DNA from: Thalassia testudinum
Taxonomy: Eukaryota > Streptophyta > Magnoliopsida > Alismatales > Hydrocharitaceae
Reading direction: 5' to 3'
DNA length: 64,000 nucleotides
NCBI GenBank assembly: GCA_037157565.1
Contig: JAZHRO010000013.1
Span: forward strand, 76,191,501 to 76,255,500
This document shows, one piece after another, positions 19,887-31,547 of the stretch. Made by a program: the position numbers and the translations under genes. Numbering within the stretch: the stretch's first letter is position 1; every line of letters begins with the position of its first letter. A model generated the notes under the pieces. That model did not search any database, had not been told where the DNA came from, and was given only the letters and a program-made list of their open reading frames with translations.

Positions 19887-20705
19887 TGGGCTACAGCGAC
19901 CAGGGGGGTGTCCCTGCGACGGCTGACGACGCAGGGCACCCCCGGTTTACTTGCCAGACTCTCCCCCTCACCCTGCGCGGCGCCATGCTCCGCGCAAGGT
20001 CGCCGGAGCATGGTGCTGGCAGGTTTTGCAGGGGGGACCTGAACGCAAAGAACGAAGGAGAGTTAGGGGCCAAAATGTGAGGGTTCAAAAGTTGAGGGCC
20101 AAAAAGTAAATATATGAGGACCAAAGTGTAAAGTTGGTCAAGGAGGTTTCTTCTTAGGCTCAAGTTTTTATACATGACTAATTAGGACCTAAAGAATCTG
20201 ATGGTGAATTTCATTTCTATAGTAAACCTTGTTTGGCCGGTCAATTTATGCGAAAACCCAAATTAAGTTATTAATTGGGCATGGTTCTCAATGTAGGTCA
20301 AAATGGGTTCTGAAGGCCAAATTGAAGGTTCTAAACCCTAGAGATTATTTTTCTATGAATTTTAGAGGGTTTATTCTATTTTTACTTTGCCTCGAACCTC
20401 GTGAATTAAAGTGGGTTGTTTTAGGGTTACAGATTATCATTTAGTTTCTTGGAATTGCTGTAGCCCTTGCTAGATCATTTCATCCCACTTTTATTCTTAT
20501 TAAGTTGCTTTGACCTATGTTTGGGCCCTGAATTACCCTGTATGCAGATTATGCTGGTAAAATTGCATTTTTACCCCTTATGACTTGTTTTCTCCTTAAA
20601 CTCAGAATTCTCTGAGTTAAGCCTTTCCTTGAGTTATGTAGGAGATTTTATCCTTTGTATTAGGTCAAAATGAGCTAGTTATGGCTCATGATGAGGTTCT
20701 CATCA

Positions 20706-21639
20706 CTTCCAAAGCCTTCCTCGGCCCTTTATAAATAGAGGAGGACCTTTGCCTTGCATACATACACCAAGACACTCCCAAGCAACATATTTCCACATCT
20801 TTTGTGTCAAAAAGAAGTAGAAGATCATCTAGAAGAAGCTCTAACTCTCCAAGCTTTTGTTCCACGTCTAGAGAGCTTGAATCCAATTGTGCACCCGCTC
20901 TCCCTCCGCGATTACGAGATCGACGAGGGGCCCCCACATGGTTCACACACCCGCGTTGTCACGCCGACGCACTCCCACCAAAGGGAAGTTCCCTTACCTA
21001 TAGTAGCTAGATTTAATTATTCACTTTGTGGCTCTATGAGTTGAGTTGTAATTTATCTTTGTAATTGTGTTAGGTATTCTCAATGTGAATTTCCGTCTCC
21101 TTCATGAGACAAAATCCTCCTTGTGAAAAGGAGGAGTTGAGGAGCGCTACCCTCGTACTCGTAGTGTGGTTGTAATTGAGGTTGTATTACCCTCGTTAAA
21201 GTAGTATGTTTGTGGATTTGATCGACTTTGTCGATCAGGAAATCCTAACTCGAGAGGGTCAGGTGGTGGTTTTCACCAAGTTTGGGTTTCCACCTAAAAA
21301 TTATTGTGCCTATTGTGTGATTGCGCTTTTTGTGAGATTGTCTACATAATTCCGCATTTTACATTACGTCACGCATATCTCACCCCCTCCCGTAGGGAAT
21401 TGCATTAAACACATATCTAGTGTGGTATTTGACACAATTTTCTTGGGAAATCAATAGTGAACATCGATTTTTGACTTATGCAAGTTTTAATAGGCCATTG
21501 CTTTCCTCTGGACACGACCCACTCTTCTTGAGTGGTTTAATTTTTATACAATATTTTGATTAGTCGATTTTCGACCACTTATAACTACAAACAACAAATC
21601 ATTTTAATCATCATCTTCGAAAGTGAAAATCGACTCGTC
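20706..21639 (+). repeat. LTR-like sequence, unclassified
   Basis: Begins at the right edge of element B. TATAAATA at 20,730-20,737 is followed by about 600 bp of leader-like sequence including GGTGGTTTTCACC and GGGTTTCCACCTAAAAATTATTGTG near 21,263-21,305, a style I associate with the R/U5 part of plant copia LTRs. No primer site or second copy is visible. B may have inserted in or beside this LTR, but the left partner is not in the window. No coding. Confidence 0.35.
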
Positions 21640-22182
21640 AGTTTCAAGTTCATCCCTCCCTTACGGGAGGTAGCCCAAAATAGGGCACCTACCTCTCCAC
21701 ATGTGGGGCACTACTGGAGGAGCCCGCCTGAGCCGGAGTTCCTCGGTCGGGCACGGGGCCCTTATGGGTCTCCTTTAGCACGGATACCCTCACGGAGCCA
21801 ACATTCTACCCTAGCATCCCAAAACCCCCCAACTAGAGGGATCTACCAGCACTAGTGCCCCTATTGAACTCCGCCTGCAGTACAGCTGGTCGAAAGCGCT
21901 GTCACTAAAAAAACCTCCCGACATCGCTGCCTCCTACGCTACCTTTGCAAAGGCGCTCGAAGAATTAGTAGGAGGGGTGGGAAGACCTACACTCCCCCTC
22001 TCGGCCACCTCAAGCGGGGAGTCGCCTAGTGCAATCGGTTTGGGTGAGGCAGATAGGCGTGGTGGATTTACCGGGGTATCTGCCGTCTCAACCTAGCCCG
22101 GGCTCGAAGTAACAAGTGTCGTCCACTCTCCTATCAAAGGAGTCGTGGCAAACTTCTTCCTTAGGAGCTTATGGTGGGACCT
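21640..22182 (-). pseudogene. Gag-like plant transposon protein, C-terminal Pro/Ser-rich part
   Basis: From 22,177 down, the minus strand reads KLLRKKFATTPLIGEW, then a Pro/Ser-rich stretch (NPPRLSASPKPIALGDSPLE, PTPPTNSSSAFAKVA), with TAG stops near 22,096 and 21,945. It continues in phase the basic segment KRRKWRVAKR of 24,572-24,669 once the intervening solo LTR and one duplicated GACCT are ignored. Part of the same old gene as 37,216-37,990. Confidence 0.5.
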
Positions 22183-24571
22183 TGTGACGACCCTAGTCTT
22201 GCCAAATAACGGAACCCAAGTCGCCGTGTGCTAGCAGCTAGCATGAATGCCTACAAGATCACAGTCACCCAACACATAGCCATTCATTCATGATACATTA
22301 AACGAAAGAAAACTAAAGTGCTGATAATATAATTGAAATTCACCATAAAACAGAAAGCAAAAAGAGTCTCCTACAACCACCAAAAGATAGGAAAATAAAA
22401 TCAAATAGCAGAAAGAAACCTACTACCACGAGCCACTGGCTTAGTACGGACTGTCTCCTTAGGTAGGACCCGGTTCCACAAAAGCTTGACCGACGGTAGC
22501 TGCTGCACTCGATTGCTCAGCAATAGCTGAGTACGGAACCCAAAACTATACGTCAATGAAAACTGAGTAGAGTAGACAACGAAACAAGTGGTAACAGTAA
22601 TAGGTGTACAAAAAAAGAAAGGGCACTATATCAACAGTTCATCCGTTTATAATTTATTTCTTAACTAATTCTGTTCATGTACCTTGCCCATGTTCTTATA
22701 GTCCACAATCCGTAAATCGACGTCTTGGGGCACGAAACGATCTTGCATAACTTCCTATGGCGCAAGATCGGAATGAGCCATCCTCCTGGCCAGGAAGACT
22801 GCTTATACCCATCCAGTTGCCACACTCCATCATCCTGGGGTCATTGTAGAAGGGGTGGCGGCTACGTTGTGTAGCGTGAACACGTACAAGCACTACGTAG
22901 ACTGAACCACAGACAACCAATGACCCACCCTTCGGCCGAGAAAGAACCAACCCTCAAGCTCTGTGTCTCGTTATCCCAGTTGGCCGGTAAGCCTAACCAA
23001 AGAGTCGTAGGGAGGTCGACAACTCCCCAAGCTAGCCCCTGAAACTGCTTTGAAAGGCCAAAGCTACAGCCAAACTCCGGTGAGTAGCGGTGTTGAACCA
23101 ATTATCTTATCCCTTTAATTCCTGACATATCCGTCATATGATTTTATAGCAAATTCCACATAACTATATCATATTTTCATCAGATCAAGCCATACCTAAT
23201 AATCCCACATTATTTAGTCCAGGATTAATAAATATTCACATTAACCTCAAAGGTATCAGTTTACAGATAATCTCCACATTAAGATAGTGGTCTCATACTA
23301 TTTATCAATCAACGAACCCAATAGAACTTGTTTTAAGGAAATCGGGGTTCGTTTTACTTATGTGATAACAAGGGTATATATAATCATTAATTCTTAATCC
23401 TTCTCATAAAAGTAGGCTCTTTCTTATTTAAGGTGCCTGTAAGCTAGGGAAACTACCAGAGGGGTCTCAAACTCAGCAACAAGGAGGGGCATATGCGAAT
23501 CAAAGCAGTATACGTGAACAATCACCTTAAACCAATCCACAGGTATTCGAAAATCGGTTGGAGTCGAGAAAAGAAAAGACTACACCTAATGTCATCAAAA
23601 GGTCACGGTGACTTCGAACCATGTGCACAAGGCCTTGGAACAGTCTCCACGCCTACCTCGGAATCCACGCATGTACCGAGGGTTAGACTTAGTTCACAAG
23701 GGCCAAAAATAGGGTCGAAGAATAGTAGTCATGTTTCTGATTTTTTTCTAAAGGAACAATACTCAAAAGTGAAAATAAACCAACCAATGTGTAGTACGCA
23801 TCGATATGATTCCAATAGCACCATATATGTCAAAATCTGATGTTGGGAAGACCTTGAACCGGATGAAACAACGCGAGGGCATACTGAACCAAACTGGTTT
23901 ACTCAAACTGGTCGCCACCCCGCACAAGCTGCTCAGGCGACATGTGTCTCAATGCTATTCGCTTGCGCGCTTTGTTGCAGATCGTGTTGTGATCGCCTGT
24001 GTTGCGCACCGTTTATGTCTGCTGCCAACACGCATTGCTCGCCGCCCGCGCCGCTGTGACAATTGCGGTGGGAAGTTTGGGTTTTGCATATTCCCACCTG
24101 GGTCCCTGGGGAATAAATTTTGATTTAAATGAAGGAAAAGCTTAAGCTTTTCCATCTCTCTTCCTCTCTTAATTTAAGAGACTTACAGAAGATGATGACC
24201 TAAGGACCTAGAGGGGTCCTTACCATAGGTTGTTGCAAATGGGTTTAAGATGGTAAAATACCTAAATTACCCCTAGGGTTGGGTGCACCTTACATTTAGG
24301 TCCTTATTGACTTGTTTTAGCCATAACTAGAGCAATACACCTTGGATTTGCACGGAATAAGCATCGTCGAAAATATTGCGACAAGAGAAATCCAATGGTA
24401 TTAGATATGGCACCCTTTTGACGCCACTTGGATAGGGGTTGACTCGAAATACACATTTTTGATAATTTAAGGAGGTGCTGACACTATCGCCAACCCACAT
24501 CCGGGTTTCCAGGTTCGAATTGACCCATATCACCTTGAAATGACTCAGAACCTGGATTTTGAGATGTTATA
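22183..24571 (+). repeat. Solo LTR 1, Tekay/Del-like, with perfect target duplication
   Basis: 2,389 bp from TGTGACGACCCTAG to GAGATGTTATA. It is flanked by a perfect 5-bp duplication GACCT at 22,178-22,182 and 24,572-24,576, so it is a complete solo LTR left by recombination between two LTRs. The start and end style (TGTGACGACCC, ...GATGTTACA, here with CA changed to TA) is that of Tekay/Del chromovirus LTRs as I recall them. Two more members lie at 39,637-42,011 and 43,406-45,147. Orientation is assigned only by the TGTGACGACCC start. No coding sequence. Confidence 0.85.
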
Positions 24572-24942
24572 GACCTCTTTGCTACCCGCCACTTCCTTCG
24601 TTTTCCCTCCTTGGGGTGGGAAGATCCACTCCCTTCACCTTGCTCTGAGGGCTTGTCCCCTGCCCCCACACATCAGGACCCACCATGAGATGAACTGCTA
24701 GATCACCAGCTAGGGGTATCCGGACAGATAAACCACCTAAAAGCTGGAACAAGGAAAAATAGAAGTTATTCAAATGGCGGAACAAATAAGCTATCTAAAG
24801 CTACTACACCCCAACTTACATGGCGTGGGATAAGAATCTACAACCCACGTAAACACCGCCCAAACATCCCTCCGCCTCAGCTCTGATCGGGTAATCGACC
24901 CAAATTTCATTATCTTATTTGCGACCACCTACACAGACAAAT
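24572..24942 (-). pseudogene. Gag-like plant transposon protein, middle part
   Basis: Lies between solo LTR 1 and element C. On the minus strand it reads FLFQLLGGLS-like hydrophobic sequence, then GAGDKPSEQGEGSGSS and the basic KRRKWRVAKR, which runs in phase into 22,177. Upstream it should connect to 37,216. Weak on its own; the call rests on its position and on the restored frame. Confidence 0.45.
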
Positions 24943-27064
24943 TGTTGACGGGCGCTCGGTCGTGTTTTAACAGTCAGTTGCGTTGTAGTATTGGTGACCA
25001 AGCGTTATCAACAAATAAAAATTTATTATTCGAAAACCTAAGTATCCGAGGTCAAACACAAGGAGCAAATGGAATTTATTCAGTAATCTCAAAAATGTAA
25101 TTGAACACTTAGAATTACTCAAAACTTAATTCAGAATTTAAATGCAAGAGTTTAAAAGTGAATTGTGGCAAAAATAGAGAAATTGGACGTCTGTTCATGG
25201 GATCAGACGTCTTAAAAAGATGTTTTCTCTTTTAACTCTCTTATTTCTTCTCCTGTCTGCTTTCTCTTCTTCTTCTTCTGACTTTCTTTCTCTGATTTTC
25301 CCCTTTTTTCCTCCGTTCTTCTTTAGCCGTTTGCTTCTTCTTGCTTGTTTCTTCTCTGCAGCTCCTTTCTCTGCTCTTGCCTTTCTTCTTCCTCCTTATT
25401 TTCCTCTGTCTTCTGCCTTTGATTTTCTTCCTTCAGCCTTAACTCTCCTATGACTTCCTCTTCTCTTTGGCTTCTTTCCTTCTTCCCTGCCTTGTCTTTC
25501 CTTCTCTTTTTCCTCTGCGAGTCTTCTTCCTTCCTTAGCCTTCCTTCCTTCTTCCTTTTTGCAGCTAAGTGTCAGCTTCACTTCAGCTGTGCCTTCCTTC
25601 TCTCTCTTCCCTGCACAAACCGAAGAGCAAAACCTACCCCTCTACCCACCCCCGTGCATCTCTCTCTCTCTCTGTGTCTCACTCTTCGGTACGCTCTCCC
25701 AGAGTCGGGTAATCGAGTCGGGTCGCGTGCCTGGGTCCAGGCGCACCGGCGTGGGTGTGGTGCGCGAGGAGTGCTCGGTAGGTTAGTCGGGTCAGGTTGC
25801 CAGGTCCACGGGGGAGAATATCGCGGATGTGGCATGATAGGTGAGGGACCTCACCCCATGTGTGTCTCGAGGCGAAGAGACTAAAACACAAAATCAATTT
25901 ATTCGATGCGCCGCGCTCAGACGTTTACGAGGTGGGACTAATGTCCCACCTGCTTCTGCGTGTTCGCCCGCTGGAGGATGACTTCCCACAATTGTCGCAG
26001 CTGGTGGTCTTGCGGCACCTGCTATCAGGTTGGACTCACTCTTGCACTTAGCCTGCGCAGTCTGGAAGCCTGGAACCTGACGCTTGTGGCCTGGAGCTGG
26101 AGAACAAGCAAGCTCGAGCCGTCGCTAATGGCGGCTGGTGCTCAGATCTGCCACACATGAATACGCCCTAATGGCCCCAAGCATAGGAGTCCCTGCCAAG
26201 CATAGGAGTCCCAAATCTGTCGTGCGTTCGCACGAGAAATTGGGTGTGAATTAAGGATTAGGACCACGCTCAGATGGAAGGGAATTCCTCAGAGAATCTC
26301 CCTTCCAAATCTGGGAGGAGATCTCTGAGGAAACAGGGAGTATTCTCCCTCCATTACATGCCGGAGTAGGATTTCTCCCCATTAATGGTGGAGGGACCTA
26401 TTTGTAAGAGTGGGGAGGAAGTTAGGGGGGTCTGTGCAATGGTTTTCAAAAGATAGGTGTCAAAATGTAATTTGGTGTAATAATTTGCAAAGTAGGTCAA
26501 GATGACCTCCCCTCAGGTCTAAATTTTGGTACAAACCTAATTTGGACCTAAGGAATCTAATGATGAAGTTAGATTTTAGGTTTGACCACGTTTGACTGAA
26601 TAATTTGCATAAAAACCTAAATTAGGTCAATTGATGAGCTAGGACCCCAATCTAGGTCAAAATGAGTTCCAAAGGCCAATCTGAAGGTTATAAACCCTAG
26701 AAAATATTTTTCCATGAATTTTAGAGGATTTAATTGATTTTTGTCCTGACCAGAATCTTGTTGAATTAAGCGGGTTTGTTTTAGGGTTACAAGATGTGAT
26801 TTAATTTCTGTATTGCACATGAACCCATTTCAGATTGAACCAACCCACTTCTTACCTTATTCAGATCATTTGACCTATGTTTTTCCTCTGATAAATCCCA
26901 TTTATGTACTGTAATGATAAAATCGTAGTTTTAACCTTATTTCATGTTTTCTTCTCAGAACACTTATTCCATGAATTAAGCCCTTCTCTTGGCTATGTAG
27001 GAGCTCTTATTCTCTTTCTTAGGTCAAAATGAGCTAGTTATGGCTCATGACGAGGCTCTCATCA
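24943..27064 (-). repeat. Element C 3' LTR with internal deletion
   Basis: Runs from TGTTGACGGGCGCTCGG to GGCTCTCATCA, 2,122 bp against about 2,832 bp in the 5' LTR. About 700 bp, matching roughly 35,620-36,340, are missing, including the TATA box. At the junction (about 26,178-26,210) AAGCATAGGAGTCCC occurs twice in inverted orientation relative to the 5' LTR (GGGACTCCTATGCTT). The palindrome remains at 26,210-26,244 in weaker form. Contains a long C/T-rich tract at 25,220-25,600. Confidence 0.9.
26210..26244. promoter_or_regulatory. LTR palindrome (element C 3' LTR)
   Basis: Core CGTGCG-TT-CGCACG is perfect, with one more pair (T/A) beside it. The outer arms CCCAAAT / AAATTGGG pair partly. 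It is next to the deletion junction that removed the TATA box. Confidence 0.6.
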
Positions 27065-27077
27065 TACCCCCATGCCT
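27065..27077 (-). other. Element C polypurine tract
   Basis: On the minus strand GGCATGGGGGTA immediately before the LTR start TGATGAG, identical to that of element B. Confidence 0.85.
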
Positions 27078-28850
27078 AGCTTTTGCTAGTCCCTTAGCAA
27101 AATTTCAAGGTTTTAACTTCTGTTCTAGACCCTGAGTGTCTGTCATTAGTTATGATAAGTGCTTTTCTTTTTCTTTTGTGATTAGGTTAGAATGCCGACA
27201 ATAGGCCTAGAGGTACTCAAGTACCAACCAAAATTCGGACTTGACCTGCTTTAGCCTCAGTCTTCCACAAAGGTTTTTAAGGCCCGCAGAAACTATCCTA
27301 GGGTTTGTTGGACTCCGCGGTTAAAGAACCCGTGCTTGAGACATTTTTAGCCTAGGTTCAGTTTGCAGTGCATTTTTGTAAGAGAGAGACAGAATATTTA
27401 TTTGTTTGGAGAGTTTTCTCTCTCTTTTCTTTTTATTTCTAGCTTCGGATTGGCTTCTCAACACGGTCTGTATCGGATTCCTTGTCCTCATCATCAATCC
27501 TCAAGGCTCCCTGACAATCAATGCTTCGAGATAGCACCGCCCATGGCAACCCCCAGAACCCTGGCTTTCGAGAATTCAAGATAATCCTGCCCATGGCGTT
27601 CCGTGGCCGAATCTTGACCCTGTCAATCAACATTTCGAGATAATACCGCCCATGGTATCTGAACCAGCAGAGTACTTACATGCCCTCGGTAAGATATTTA
27701 AATATCCTAAGAGACAAGCACCGAGGAGATGATATGTTGTTATGCATCTTCGAGGGGAATTTCCCGCCTCTCCGCGCTCGGAACTCGTCCAAATCAACTT
27801 GTGTTGATCGGCCGCTCCTAATCTAGGTGACTTTTTTCAGAACGTTGAAACGATTTTTGCATGATTTTAATATTTATGCGCACTGAACCAGACTGTGTGT
27901 GGATTGGGGTGCTTAGGTTACCGAATCCCGCAAACCGAAGGTCAATTAACGAGGCTGAATACTTCCTAAGCCTTAGACCTAATACTTAAGCTTCGCATTT
28001 TCCCCAACCTCTTGAGGATTATCTGGATCTTAGCGGGTACGTGAATTTTTAAGCCTAAGAGTTTAGCCCAAATGGCCTAAGATCAGCGTTCCTACTAATC
28101 TCTTTTTGTGTCTCATTAGCACTTTTCTTTCATTCTTCTTTTTCCTTGATGTGGTCTAGAACGTCGATTAATTCCTTAATCTCTTACTAATGACTATCTC
28201 TTTTTCTTTTTCATTTTGTGCTCCTTTTTGTCATTTTTGCACTTTTTCTCCTTATGATTATGTGGCTCGCAAAATTTCCTCCCACCTCCATTTTTTATAA
28301 TTTTTCAATTTTTTGTGTTTTTGACATATGTGAATTTTTTTGTGAGAATCCTTCTAACTTTTTCTTGGTTCTGTATGTATGCACTTTATCACCCCCTACC
28401 TAAGTTTTGCAATGTCCACATTGTAAACGAACGGGTGTGAAATAGTGTTGAGGTCAGGGACTTTGAACAGGATACATCAGGTGGGTGAACAGGTCGAAAA
28501 ATGACTAATGCGGACGATTTCAAGCTCTGATACGTGTGCCAGAGGTGGGATCAACTGTCTAAGGCTGAACTCAAAGTGCAATGGACATGGACTACAGATG
28601 GATAATCAGACGGGTCTCATTTTTGGAATGACGGGTTGCCTCTCGTTAAGCGCTAAATTCAACGCTTTCAGCCGAGCGGAACATAGGGTAGAGAGGGAGT
28701 GGTCAAATAAGTGGAATTTTGTAAAACAAGTACCTTGATTAAGAGCTTGATTGGTCTAACTAGGTGCTTGTTAAGATCAGTGGGCTGATGATGCATCCCA
28801 AACCCAATCAGTCTGGTGGGTTGATAGATGTAGATCAACAGATACGGAAC
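27078..28850 (-). other. Element C 3' noncoding region
   Basis: Aligns with element B 9,768-11,316, including the AGCACCGAGGAGATGATAT block, the T/C-rich tract and the short dyad near 28,629-28,645 next to TTAAGCGCT. No coding frame. The match ends near 28,700, where B goes into integrase and C into its own unknown frame. Contains the three-copy repeat annotated separately. Confidence 0.75.
27509..27655 (-). repeat. Three-copy degenerate tandem repeat in element C 3' noncoding region
   Basis: Units begin CCCTG at 27,509, 27,559 and 27,618 on the plus strand and each carries a TTCGAGATA-like core (TTCAAGATA in the second) followed by CCATGG. Spacing and order match element B 10,201-10,346, so the array predates the split of the two elements. 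Confidence 0.7.
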
Positions 28851-30377
28851 CTACCATATGCAATGTGGCTCAGATGGATATGGAAGTGAAAACTCGGGTT
28901 TAGGCTCAGTCGAATCAACCTGGTCAAAGTAGGGTTCCGAAAAATAATCAGTACATGGTGTGGAAACCCTACAAGGGTGATCAGAGAATGATGGATTATG
29001 TTTCTCAATTTGATTGATACCCGATACCCGGTATAGATGTGGAGTTGAATCATTTGCAAACGGCTCAGTGAGAGGTGAATCGGAATAGAAATTGAGTCCG
29101 GTTGCGGGTCGGGGTAGAGAACGGGTTTTGATCAGTTCTGTATGTGTGGAAGATGTGGTTTTTTCAAAATCGGAGTTAGAGAATGAGTCATGTGAGCTGA
29201 GGTCGTGGATTGGCTTGTTATAATCAGGAAGCATATTTTCTCTGATGTTATGGTCAGATTCAAAATCATCGGAGAGTTTGCGAAAATCTGAATGAGATTC
29301 AAGATCATGAGTTCCACCATAGAATAAATCATATGCTATAGATTCAGCAACCTGAATGGTGTCTAGCCTAGATGTCAATTTTGAGCTAAAAAAGGTGTCC
29401 TTATTTGGTAGAGGCTCAGGTTCTAAGCTGGTAGGGCAGACCCAATTGAAACTCCACTCGTCCAACTCCTCAGTTTCTGTATCGTAAATTGGCATGACTT
29501 CCAAAAAATCGATTGATTCTTCTGAGGATGTTGGCAAGGGATATTCATCAAATAGAGGCCCAAAATCATATTCATTGAAAAATTGATCATCCTCATATGG
29601 GTCCTTGAAATCTTCCCAATAGGTCTCAGATCTAAATTCTAGGCTTAGGATGTGGGTTGAATCACTAGAATCTAGGTCCGAATAACCTTCGAGGATCACC
29701 TTATCAAAATAAGGGACAGAATTTACACCCTCGAGAGGTTTAGTTCTACTCTCATTATTGCAGGAGTTTTGGGATTCTAAGCCTGGTGATTCGTGGTCTA
29801 GAGTGGGCTTAATAATGCGTTCTCCTTAAATTGGAGCTTCCCAACCTTCTTCAATATCAGGCATATTGTAATCAATCTGGGTTGGGAGTCCACAACAATT
29901 TTGTGCCTCAAATCCGAGATCAGATTGATCCTCGATGTTGTCCCAAGATGATTCATCCTCTGTTTGTGGTATATACGGGTATTTCTGGTCGATAATTTAT
30001 TTTAATAATCTCATTATCTCTTCCCATTTTTCAAGATCATCTTGGTGTTGCTCCCAAAGTTGAGGATTTGTCATGCATTGAAGGTATTCAAGATTGTGCA
30101 ATTTTTCTATCTCAATGTATCATGTGATGAGCAAGTCTCGGGTTGATCCTTTTGTGGCTTCTGCCAATTGTATTTGGGAACAAGTTATGATAAAGGTTGT
30201 GGTTGTTGGAACATCAACCTGAATGTTTTCTACTGGTGTTGAGGTTTTGTCTTCTTTTTCATAGAATTTCAGGGCATCCTCAATCATCCTGTCTTTCATG
30301 GATCTCTGATATTCAGGTTTCTTGAATGGTAGTTCTAGCTGATTTTGCTGCATATTTGGATCAGTTGGTGGAATCAA
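28851..30377 (-). pseudogene. Element C unknown acidic protein, about 500 residues, with three stops
   Basis: One reading frame stays in phase from the first ATG at 30,353 (or codon 30,377) to a stop at 28,851, broken only by TGA at 30,120-30,122 and TAA near 30,000 and 29,826. There is no frameshift. The N-terminus is charged (QLELPFKKPEYQRSMKDRM, ALKFYEKEDK). The rest is rich in D, E, S and P, for example DFGPLFDEYPLP and PIYDTETEELDEW, and has no signal peptide, membrane segment or zinc motif that I can see. I recognise no gag, pol or env motif. It occupies the place of gag-pol in B. The last 282 codons (29,699-28,851) are open. It could be a captured host sequence or a retrotransposon accessory protein. 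Confidence 0.6.
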
Positions 30378-31524
30378 GATGTAGAATCAGAGTTTGAATC
30401 AAGATGTAGAATCAAGTTATGAAGCGATTAGATCTGAATAACGAGTCTCACTGAAAATGTATGTGTGTGCTCTCAAGAGAATAGATGAGGGACTGGGGAT
30501 GTTTTTGACCCAATCAAGACACCCAAAAATGTTGGATGACTATGGAGGTTCGGGGCAGATGATACCCCTAGATCAGAAGATCGTCCACCTGAGAATTACC
30601 TGAGCAGCCAGAGAGGGAGTCTTGCAAAGACCCCTACACGGTAGAGCGTCCCCACAGGTTACAGGGTTTCCCTCACCTGACCTCTCTTGTCACTGAGATT
30701 CCAGGTAGACCATAATGGGGACGTTGACCTCTTAAGTCTACCACTTTTATTTCAAAGGTGCTTTAGGGTTCTCACTTGAACTTTTAGATGTTTTGATGTT
30801 GTGACCTAATTTAGAGGTTGGTTGACCCAAGGGGTCAACTTCACCTGACCTGTCCTATAAATGGCAGAATGATTCCAGGCTTGGGACCTAGAGATCACCT
30901 TGATTTGACTCCTAGTTTATTAGGTCCAAGATTTTAAGATTCAAGTGATTTTAGAGCTCAATTTTTTTTAGGGTTTGTCTTCTTTAGATCTCTTCAATCA
31001 AGGGCTTGGGTAGCACACTGATGCAGGAGGGTTCATTTCCTTTTATGCATGCATGTGTGAATTAGCACTCCAAGGCCCTACTGTAGAAACCCTAATTTGG
31101 TTCTATTTCCAATCCTCTTTTCTTCTTGAAAAAGGTTCTCTTTGGACTTAAAAGCAAGAAACGTGTTGTCTGCAGAGATTGAACATGATTTCTATTAGGC
31201 ATAAGAATTTTGTGGGATAGGATCTGAAAAATCGCTCCAACCTCAGGAATATTTGAAAAATTTTCGCAAAATCAGGAACGTTTGCCTTAAAGATGGTGAT
31301 TACTATAGAAAGAAGGCAATTGATTCATAAATTAATTGCTTCCTTTTGTCTTTCAAGGATTAGGGGATGGTTTAAGGAAGAAAAGATATTACCTGCCCTG
31401 GAGTAGTTGACTTGTGGGAGGGATCTTCTCGTGAAATACCTGCAAGATCACAACAAAGCAAAGTAAGGCAAGTTAGTGTTCAATATGATAAAAAAATGTA
31501 GAGACTAGTGATAAATTGTGCGTT
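30378..31524 (-). other. Element C 5' leader with predicted intron
   Basis: Aligns with element B's leader: GACCCAATCAAGACACCC, then GATCGTCCACCTGAGAATT, then CCCCTACACGGTAGAGCG at 30,510-30,740. A donor-like CAG|GTAATA starts at 31,392 on the minus strand and an acceptor-like ACATTTTCAG ends at 30,451, about 100 bases before the ATG of the unknown frame. No coding. Confidence 0.5.
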
Positions 31525-31526
31525 TC

Positions 31527-31544
31527 TCCCTGGCAAAGACGCCA
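31527..31544 (-). other. Primer binding site of element C, degenerate
   Basis: On the minus strand TGGCGTCTTTGCCAGGGA, a decayed form of B's TGGCGCCGTTGCCGGGGA (tRNA-Asp type). It lies three bases from the LTR end at 31,548. Confidence 0.8.
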
Positions 31545-31547
31545 AAA

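Larger units (their letters stand above)
7852..20705 (-). mobile_element. Element B: young, nearly intact Athila-type Ty3/gypsy retrotransposon
   Basis: On the minus strand the order is 5' LTR (20,705-17,937), tRNA-Asp-type primer site, leader, gag, protease, RT/RNase H, integrase, 3' noncoding region, polypurine tract and 3' LTR (9,754-7,852). The shared 1,903 bp of the two LTRs align without a gap at a constant offset of 10,951 bp and differ at about 17 sites by eye (roughly 0.9%), so the insertion is recent. Gag-pol has two nonsense codons, one single-base frameshift in pol, and a frame change between gag and pol. The 3' LTR lacks its U5-side 866 bp, so the target-site duplication cannot be checked; the right flank starts CTTCC. 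Confidence 0.93.
17937..20705 (-). repeat. Element B 5' LTR, full length (2,769 bp)
   Basis: Plus-strand limits TGATGGTCGTAG to GGTTCTCATCA, so TG...CA on both strands. It contains the TATA box at 19,772-19,779, the palindrome at 19,853-19,886, a C/T-rich segment at about 18,120-18,440 and a homopolymer C run at about 18,578-18,594 that may be misassembled. The R/U5 side (17,937-18,802) is structurally matched in C's LTRs: AT-rich GGTCGAAC..., pyrimidine tract, then a CACTC-CTCTCCCAGAG and GGTCGGGT-type GC block. Confidence 0.93.
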
